DNA from: JAABSP01 sp011390135
GTDB lineage: Bacteria; Desulfobacterota; Desulfobacteria; Desulfobacterales; JAABSP01
Direction: 5' to 3'
DNA length: 10,612 bases
NCBI GenBank assembly: GCA_011390135.1
Contig: JAABSZ010000138.1
Coordinates: 1-10,612 of the forward strand
Below are positions 5,883 to 10,612 of the stretch, piece after piece (the first letter of the stretch is position 1; each line of letters begins with the position of its first letter). The notes under the pieces are model-generated. The model worked only from the letters and a program-made list of their open reading frames with translations. It was not told the origin of the DNA and did not search any database. The translations under genes were made by a program, and so were the position numbers.

Positions 5883-7400
5883 TCAGGCATAGGTGGTGAT
5901 CAGGGGACGCTGGAGCATCTTTTCATACAGGTCGATGTACTGCCTGGCCGTCACCGCATAGGTGAAGGTCTCGAGGCTCTCCTTCATCACCGCTTCGATC
6001 CTGCGGGACTTTACCGCCTGCGGTAGATTGTAGAATCGCATGGCCTCGGTGACGGCCCAATAGAGCCCCTGTGCATCGAAGTGTTCAAAGAGAAAGCCGT
6101 TGCCCCGGTCCTTTTCCACATCCATATGGACCACGGTGTCGTGGATGCCGCCGGTGTCATGGGCAACGGGCAGTGCGCCGTAGATGGGGCCGATCATCTG
6201 GGGCAGGCCGCAGGGCTCGAACCGTGAGGGCATCAGCACGAAATCGGCCGCGCCGTAGGAGAGATGCTCCAGCCGCTCGTCAAAGTCGCAGACCGCCATC
6301 CTGTCGTTAAGGGCATGGAACCGGGCGATGTTCTTGAAGTGTTCCTGATACTCCCCGTTGGCCACGAATACGATTTGAAGCCCCTGGTCCCAGTACTCCG
6401 AGACGATGCCGTAGAGGATGTCGGCCAGCAGTTGACACCCCTTCTGGACGTTGTCGAGCCGGGAGGGCCAGAAGAAGAGGGGTACATTTTCGTCCACAGT
6501 CAGGCCGAGCCGGTTTTGCAGCTCCCGCTTGTTGGCCCGCTTTCCTTCCCGGTGGTTTTTCGGCCCATACGCGGCCGCCAGAGATTTGTCAGTCATCGGG
6601 TTGAACGCGGGGTCCGGCGCGTTGATGATTCCCACGGCGCAGTCGGCCTCATATTTGTTCTTCAGCTCCCCCTGAATCTGCGGCTCCACAAAGGCGTGGA
6701 CCCCATCCACGATCTCCTTTAAAAAGGTGGTGCTGACCGTGTTGACGAAGTGGGCCGCGAAGATCGCGCTGGAGAGAAAATCGATCCCGTTCGTCTCCCA
6801 GCTCTCCTCATATGACCAGGGAACCCGCTCGAAGTAGAGGTGGCGCCAGAACGCGGCCGCATCAATCCCCCGGTCTTCGATGTAGGAGAGGGTCCCCTTC
6901 ATGGTATGGATATTGTGGATGGTGAAGAGGCAGGGGATCTCCATCTCTCTGGCCATAGCCGGGATCAGCGCGGTCATCCAGTCGTTGCAGTGGATCAGAT
7001 CCGGCTGCACCCGGGGCACGATATAGTTGATCACATCCCGCTGAAAGGTGAGCGCGAGCTTCACATTCTCCGAGCCATCCCCGTAGATCCGGTTCAGATA
7101 GTAGAATGCCCGGTCCTCCACCAGATGGATCCGGTCCTCGGGCATGGTATCCTGCAGCGAGACCAGCTCCTTTTTCAGAAACGGCGCGAGCCGGTCCCGA
7201 AAGATCCCCCGGTAGTCGGGCAGGGCCACATGGACATCCGCACCCTGTTCAAAGAGCGCGGTGATGAGCGCGGCCGATACATCGGCCAGCCCCCCGGCCT
7301 TGGCCGTCAGATAGTGGGCGATGCTCCCCATCCGGTCCGGGAGGTAGGTCACTTCGGGTGTTACGATAAGAATCCTCGGATTCTCCCTCTTGTTCAGCAT
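5883..7400 (-). CDS. glgA: Glycogen synthase (GT5, GlgA type)
   Basis: GlgA transfers glucose from a nucleotide sugar, normally ADP-glucose, to the non-reducing end of an alpha-1,4-glucan. The 505 residues show a GT-B layout: ILIVTPEVTYL, the donor-binding KAGGLADV (34-41), LIHCNDW (135-141), FTIHNI (159-164), WPSRLDNVQKG (311-321) and PSRFEPCGLPQMIGP (391-405) with the family Glu395, then DTGGIHDTV. Between the first strand and the KxGGL lysine there are about ten more residues than in E. coli GlgA (PDRMGSIAHYLTA). The start has AAGGAG seven bases upstream. It lies 38 nt after glgP and 13 nt before the chosen glgB start. No glgC is visible, so the donor is assumed from the family. Confidence 0.93.
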   Translation of the reverse strand: MLNKRENPRILIVTPEVTYLPDRMGSIAHYLTAKAGGLADVSAALITALFEQGADVHVALPDYRGIFRDRLAPFLKKELVSLQDTMPEDRIHLVEDRAFYYLNRIYGDGSENVKLALTFQRDVINYIVPRVQPDLIHCNDWMTALIPAMAREMEIPCLFTIHNIHTMKGTLSYIEDRGIDAAAFWRHLYFERVPWSYEESWETNGIDFLSSAIFAAHFVNTVSTTFLKEIVDGVHAFVEPQIQGELKNKYEADCAVGIINAPDPAFNPMTDKSLAAAYGPKNHREGKRANKRELQNRLGLTVDENVPLFFWPSRLDNVQKGCQLLADILYGIVSEYWDQGLQIVFVANGEYQEHFKNIARFHALNDRMAVCDFDERLEHLSYGAADFVLMPSRFEPCGLPQMIGPIYGALPVAHDTGGIHDTVVHMDVEKDRGNGFLFEHFDAQGLYWAVTEAMRFYNLPQAVKSRRIEAVMKESLETFTYAVTARQYIDLYEKMLQRPLITTYA

Positions 7401-7438
7401 CCATAGACTCCTTGAAGGTATCGGGATATCATTGTCGG

Positions 7439-9988
7439 TTAAGCCCAGGTGATCAGCTTGGGGGTGAAACGGGTCCAGTCGTCTCCTTTGGGCATCACAC
7501 GGACCGTGAAACCGAATCTGCCCGAGAGATGACAGTTGATGGAAGATTCATACCGGAAATCGCCGTTGCCCAGCTCTTCCTTAACCTGCATGGGCTCGGC
7601 ATTGCCCGAGTGGAGGGTCTCGATGGAGCGCATCTTCCCGTAATAGAGTTCGACATTCACCTCATCGGGTGTTAGAGCACCGAGATGGATCTCCGAGGTG
7701 ACGTTGATGGCATCCCCCACCCGAAAAGGCCCGTTGCCGCTGCGGGTGTAGCCGCATACCCGGACATGTTTCCAGAGGCGCTGGAGCCGTTCCCGCTGCG
7801 CGGCAAGGGCTCTGGCCTCCTTCGCGCTCTCTGCGACCAGCCCCATATACCGCTTTGCGGCCGGAAGGTAAAAGGAGTTTTCATAGTCGGAAACCATCCG
7901 GTACGCGCAGAAATCGCGCATACCCAGCTTCATCGACTCCTTCATCATCTTGATCCATCGGCTGGGAAGCCCCCCGTGCTGACGATCGTAAAAAGCCGGG
8001 ATCACGTCATTTTCCAGGATGTTGTAAAGCGCCTGACTTTCGATGGTATCCTGATACGCGTTGTCCTCATATGCCTCGCCGCTGCCGATGGCCCAGCCCC
8101 TGTCCGGGTTGTACCCCTCATCCCACCAGCCGTCCAGGATGCTCAGATTGAGCACGCCGTTGATGGCAGCCTTCATTCCCGAGGTCCCGCATGCCTCGAA
8201 GGGGCGGCGGGGGGTGTTGAGCCAGACATCAGCCCCATGAACCAGATGGCGGGCCAGGTGGATGTCGTAATCCTCGATGAATATGAAGCGGTGGCGGATA
8301 TGGCTGTTCTGGGCAAAGGCCACAACCTGCTGGATCAGTCCTTTCCCCTCGTTGTCCTTGGGGTGAGCCTTGCCCGCGAAGATGAACTGCACTGGCCGGG
8401 AGGGGTTGTTGATGATAGCCTCCAGCCGTTTGAGGTCCATGAAGAGCAGAAATGCCCGTTTATAGGTGGCAAAGCGCCTCGCGAAGCCGATGGTGAGGAT
8501 ATCCTGATCCAGAACGGCCTCAGCCTCCCGCATCACGGCCTTGGGCGCGTTGCGCCGGCCATACTGCTGCACCATGAGGCGCCGGCAGGTACGGATCAGC
8601 CGGGAGCGGCTCATCTCATGGGCCCGCCAGAGTTCCTCGTCATACATTTCGTCGATCCTGGTGAGGACTTCCGGGGCCGATGGGGTCAGGCGCCAGTTCG
8701 GGCCGATGTACCGCTCGCAGAGGAGCGCATTCTCGTAAGAGAGCCAGGAGGGGATATGCACCCCGTTGGTGACGTGGGAGATCGGGATCTCCTCTTCGGG
8801 AAGCCCAGGCCAGACTCCGGCCCACATCTTTCGGGCCACGGAGCCGTGAAGCCGGCTCACCCCGTTGCAGTACCGGGCCAGCCGAACCCCTAAAACGAAC
8901 ATCGAGACCGGACTGTGGCTGTCTGCACCGTCCATCTGCCCCCAGGAGAGGATTTTGTCCACAGAAATGCCGAATCGGCCCTCGAATGGGAGAAGATATG
9001 GCCGGACCTGATCCGCGGGAAATTCATCATGGCCTGCGGCCACCGGCGTATGGGTGGTGAAGATCGTTGTCCGGGCCGCGATCTCCTGCGCGGTCTCCAG
9101 ATCGATGGCGCGGGCCTCCATGAGGTGGGCCACCCGTTCCACATTGGCAAAAGAGCAGTGGCCTTCGTTCATGTGGCAGATCACCGGGTTGAGATCCAGG
9201 GCCCGAAGTGCCCGGACCCCGCCGATCCCCAGAAGAACCTCCTGGGCCAGCCGGGTTCCGTACTCCCCGGAATAGAGCCTTGCGGTGATGTTCCGGATCT
9301 CCCGGGAGTTCTCCGGGATGTTGGTATCCAATAGATAGAGGGTGACATTGCCCACCTTGATCCGCCAGACATCGGCGAGAATATGGCCGTCGGGCCCGTC
9401 CACGCCGATGCGGACGAATTTGCCCGATTTGTTCTTTGCCCGCACCATCGGGATCTGGTAGAAGTCGGTCTCGGTATAATCCTCCTGCTGCCACCCTTCG
9501 GAATCGAGGTACTGCCGGAAATACCCCTGTCGGTAGAGTAATCCCACGCCGGTCAGGGGAAGGCCGATATCCGATGCCGCCTTGAGATGGTCCCCGGCCA
9601 GTATCCCCAGTCCTCCGGCAAAGAGCGGGATGCTCTCATGGATGCCGAACTCCATGGAGAAGTAGGCGATGGTATTATTCCGCTCCAGGGGCCACCGCTC
9701 GTGGTGGCTCGGGGTGCAGACCCGCTCCCGGAAGAGCTTTTTGACCCTGTCCATATGGGCAAGAAAGCTGGTGTCTTGGGCCAGCTCCTCCAGTCGATGC
9801 TGGGGGATGAAGGTGGAGAAGACGATAGGGTTCCGGCCCGCCTTGTCCCAGAGCCGCGGGTCGATCCGCCGGAAGAGTTCCACCGCATCGTGGTGCCAGC
9901 ACCACCAGATGTTTCTTGACAGCACCTCCAGAAAGCTGAGGGGCTTTGGAATTCTTGGAAATACCTGAAACGTTTGAAGATGATCCAT
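7439..9988 (-). CDS. glgP: Alpha-glucan (glycogen) phosphorylase, GT35 short type with DUF3417 N-domain
   Basis: This PLP enzyme releases glucose-1-phosphate from the ends of alpha-1,4-glucans, opposing GlgA. The 849 residues begin with a DUF3417-type region (PLSFLEVLSRNIWWCWHHDA), followed by YFSMEFGIHES, GGLGILAGDHLKAASD, HMNEGHCSF and HVTNGVHIPSW. The PLP-lysine site is EACGTSGMKAAINGVLNLSI, with Lys near 606. The C-terminus is a beta-sandwich (GDAINVTSEIHLGALTP) typical of the alpha-glucan phosphorylase subgroup rather than the long E. coli GlgP/MalP form. I chose the ATG at 9988 because AAGGA lies four bases upstream. An in-frame TTG at 10057 would add 23 residues but sits in the -35 region of the likely promoter. 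It is the first gene of the glg operon. Confidence 0.95.
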   Translation of the reverse strand: MDHLQTFQVFPRIPKPLSFLEVLSRNIWWCWHHDAVELFRRIDPRLWDKAGRNPIVFSTFIPQHRLEELAQDTSFLAHMDRVKKLFRERVCTPSHHERWPLERNNTIAYFSMEFGIHESIPLFAGGLGILAGDHLKAASDIGLPLTGVGLLYRQGYFRQYLDSEGWQQEDYTETDFYQIPMVRAKNKSGKFVRIGVDGPDGHILADVWRIKVGNVTLYLLDTNIPENSREIRNITARLYSGEYGTRLAQEVLLGIGGVRALRALDLNPVICHMNEGHCSFANVERVAHLMEARAIDLETAQEIAARTTIFTTHTPVAAGHDEFPADQVRPYLLPFEGRFGISVDKILSWGQMDGADSHSPVSMFVLGVRLARYCNGVSRLHGSVARKMWAGVWPGLPEEEIPISHVTNGVHIPSWLSYENALLCERYIGPNWRLTPSAPEVLTRIDEMYDEELWRAHEMSRSRLIRTCRRLMVQQYGRRNAPKAVMREAEAVLDQDILTIGFARRFATYKRAFLLFMDLKRLEAIINNPSRPVQFIFAGKAHPKDNEGKGLIQQVVAFAQNSHIRHRFIFIEDYDIHLARHLVHGADVWLNTPRRPFEACGTSGMKAAINGVLNLSILDGWWDEGYNPDRGWAIGSGEAYEDNAYQDTIESQALYNILENDVIPAFYDRQHGGLPSRWIKMMKESMKLGMRDFCAYRMVSDYENSFYLPAAKRYMGLVAESAKEARALAAQRERLQRLWKHVRVCGYTRSGNGPFRVGDAINVTSEIHLGALTPDEVNVELYYGKMRSIETLHSGNAEPMQVKEELGNGDFRYESSINCHLSGRFGFTVRVMPKGDDWTRFTPKLITWA

Positions 9989-10027
9989 TTTATCCTTTCT
10001 CGAAAACAACAAAAACGGATTTATATC

Positions 10028-10057
10028 ACTATGGCATATAAACCCGTTCCTTGTCAA
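10028..10057 (-). promoter_or_regulatory. Candidate sigma-70 promoter for glgPAB
   Basis: On the minus strand a perfect TTGACA (10057-10052) is followed after 18 bases by CATAGT (10033-10028), four of six matches to the -10 box. This would start transcription near 10021, leaving a leader of about 30 nt before the glgP ATG and its AAGGA site. The -35 abuts the upstream terminator, as expected at the start of a new transcription unit. The -10 is weak, so an activator or a different box is possible. Confidence 0.5.
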
Positions 10058-10059
10058 AA

Positions 10060-10101
10060 CAAAGGGGGAAACCCCCGGGAATTTCAGGGATTCCCCCCTT
10101 G
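10060..10101 (-). terminator. Strong hairpin terminator after the dockerin-type gene
   Basis: The minus strand reads CAAGGGGGGAATCCC (10101-10087), a 12-nt loop, then GGGTTTCCCCCTTTG (10074-10060). The 15-bp stem has one G-U pair and one T-T mismatch. GTTTTGA follows directly on this strand, whereas the plus-strand exit has no T run, so it works for minus-strand transcription. It begins 20 nt after the stop of the upstream gene. Confidence 0.75.
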
Positions 10102-10121
10102 TGATGGTTAATTGTCAGAAG

Positions 10122-10612
10122 TTACTGGATCGTTCTTAAGCCCGCGACATGCTGCAGGAGCATCAGGGCGTCGACCATGTCGATTTTGTTGTTGCCGCTG
10201 GGTTCGGCCTCGACATTTGCGTTGAACGGGACAATGCCGGATACGACCTGGAGGACAGCGATCACGTCCCCCAATCCCAGCTCGCCGTTCCCGTCGATGT
10301 CGCCCGTGGCCAGCTCGCCAACCGTCACCGTAAAGGTGGTGGTGGCGCTCTTTGCCTCGTCGCCCACCGGCTGATCCGTCACCGTCAGGGTAATGGTCGT
10401 ATTACCGCTGATGTCGGTCGCCGGTATGATCTCAAGAGTCCGTTCACTTCCGTTTGCGGTGATGATCAGGTTGTTGTTCAGATCATTGGGAATCACCCCC
10501 GGGTCAGAAGAGCTGGGTACCACCGTGAGGTTTGCCGCATCGGTTTCCTGATCGTTTACATAGAAATCGATGGATTTCGACTGGTTCCGGTGGAGGAATA
10601 GGTTCGGGATCT
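10122..10612 (-). CDS. Probable secreted protein with beta-sandwich repeat and C-terminal dockerin-like module (N-terminus beyond window)
   Basis: The frame is open to the window edge, so only the last 163 residues are seen. They start with a cadherin/Ig-like repeat unit (IDFYVNDQETDAANLTVV ... ATDISGNTTITLTVTD), of the type found in tandem in large surface or exported proteins. A dockerin-like module follows. Its first calcium loop is DIDGNGELGLGD (10266-10301), with Asp at positions 1, 3 and 12 and Asn at 5. Its second loop is EPSGNNKIDMVD (10170-10205) plus the helix ALMLLQHVAGL. The second loop has Glu rather than Asp at position 1. Dockerins bind cohesins or act as calcium-stabilised C-terminal tags. 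No cohesin or signal peptide is visible here. Glycogen genes downstream are separated by a terminator and need not be related. Confidence 0.85.
   Translation of the reverse strand, partial: IPNLFLHRNQSKSIDFYVNDQETDAANLTVVPSSSDPGVIPNDLNNNLIITANGSERTLEIIPATDISGNTTITLTVTDQPVGDEAKSATTTFTVTVGELATGDIDGNGELGLGDVIAVLQVVSGIVPFNANVEAEPSGNNKIDMVDALMLLQHVAGLRTIQ

Noticed and set aside
3716..5899. A very long open frame on the plus strand opposite glgB and the parA-glgB gap
   Set aside because: It mirrors the glgB coding frame in GC-rich DNA; its translation is rich in Pro, Gly, Val and His and has no recognisable domain, while the minus strand encodes a full branching enzyme.
7685..8893. A 402-codon plus-strand open frame opposite glgP
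   Set aside because: It is a codon-bias shadow of glgP with low-complexity composition and no motifs.
10058..10080. Reading of the G/C-rich hairpin as a plus-strand terminator or a mobile-element end
   Set aside because: No T tract follows on the plus strand, no transposase is near, and position and T run fit a minus-strand terminator.

Overview
This window looks like the chromosome of a fairly GC-rich Gram-negative bacterium, most likely of the Desulfobacterota (the former sulfate-reducing Deltaproteobacteria). That placement is an inference from gene content and neighbourhood (a DUF3842–CooT–IspH cluster, a eukaryotic-type branching enzyme, a dockerin-type secreted protein); there is no rRNA or other marker to confirm it. 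Every convincing gene lies on the minus strand, so the window is described in transcription order, from high to low coordinates.

10612–10122 is the C-terminal end of a probably exported protein that carries a beta-sandwich repeat and a terminal dockerin-like module. A strong hairpin terminator (10060–10101) and a likely sigma-70 promoter (-35 at 10052–10057) separate it from the next unit. 9988–3851 is a three-gene glycogen operon: glgP (alpha-glucan phosphorylase), glgA (glycogen synthase) and glgB (branching enzyme, of the type found in eukaryotes). Synthesis, branching and phosphorolysis are therefore encoded together; no ADP-glucose pyrophosphorylase (glgC) or debranching enzyme is present here. 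The unit ends in a probable terminator built on a tandem 14-bp repeat (3796–3842).

3741–2048 is a parA–parB (soj/spo0J-like) partition pair; I saw no parS site. 1981–1171 is a more AT-rich accessory patch of toxin–antitoxin genes: an intact hicA–hicB pair, then a small antitoxin-like gene whose RelE/YafQ-like toxin survives only as an 18-codon N-terminal stub. The stub stops exactly on the start codon of the next gene.

1174–1 is a tight cluster of a DUF3842 protein, a CooT-family nickel-binding protein and ispH (isoprenoid biosynthesis, Fe-S enzyme), the last cut by the window edge. The best lead for follow-up is the toxin stub fused to the DUF3842 start, together with the unexplained DUF3842–CooT–IspH linkage. 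I found no RNA genes, CRISPR arrays, insertion sequences or wholly new multi-gene system. The remaining intergenic gaps are all well under 300 bases.
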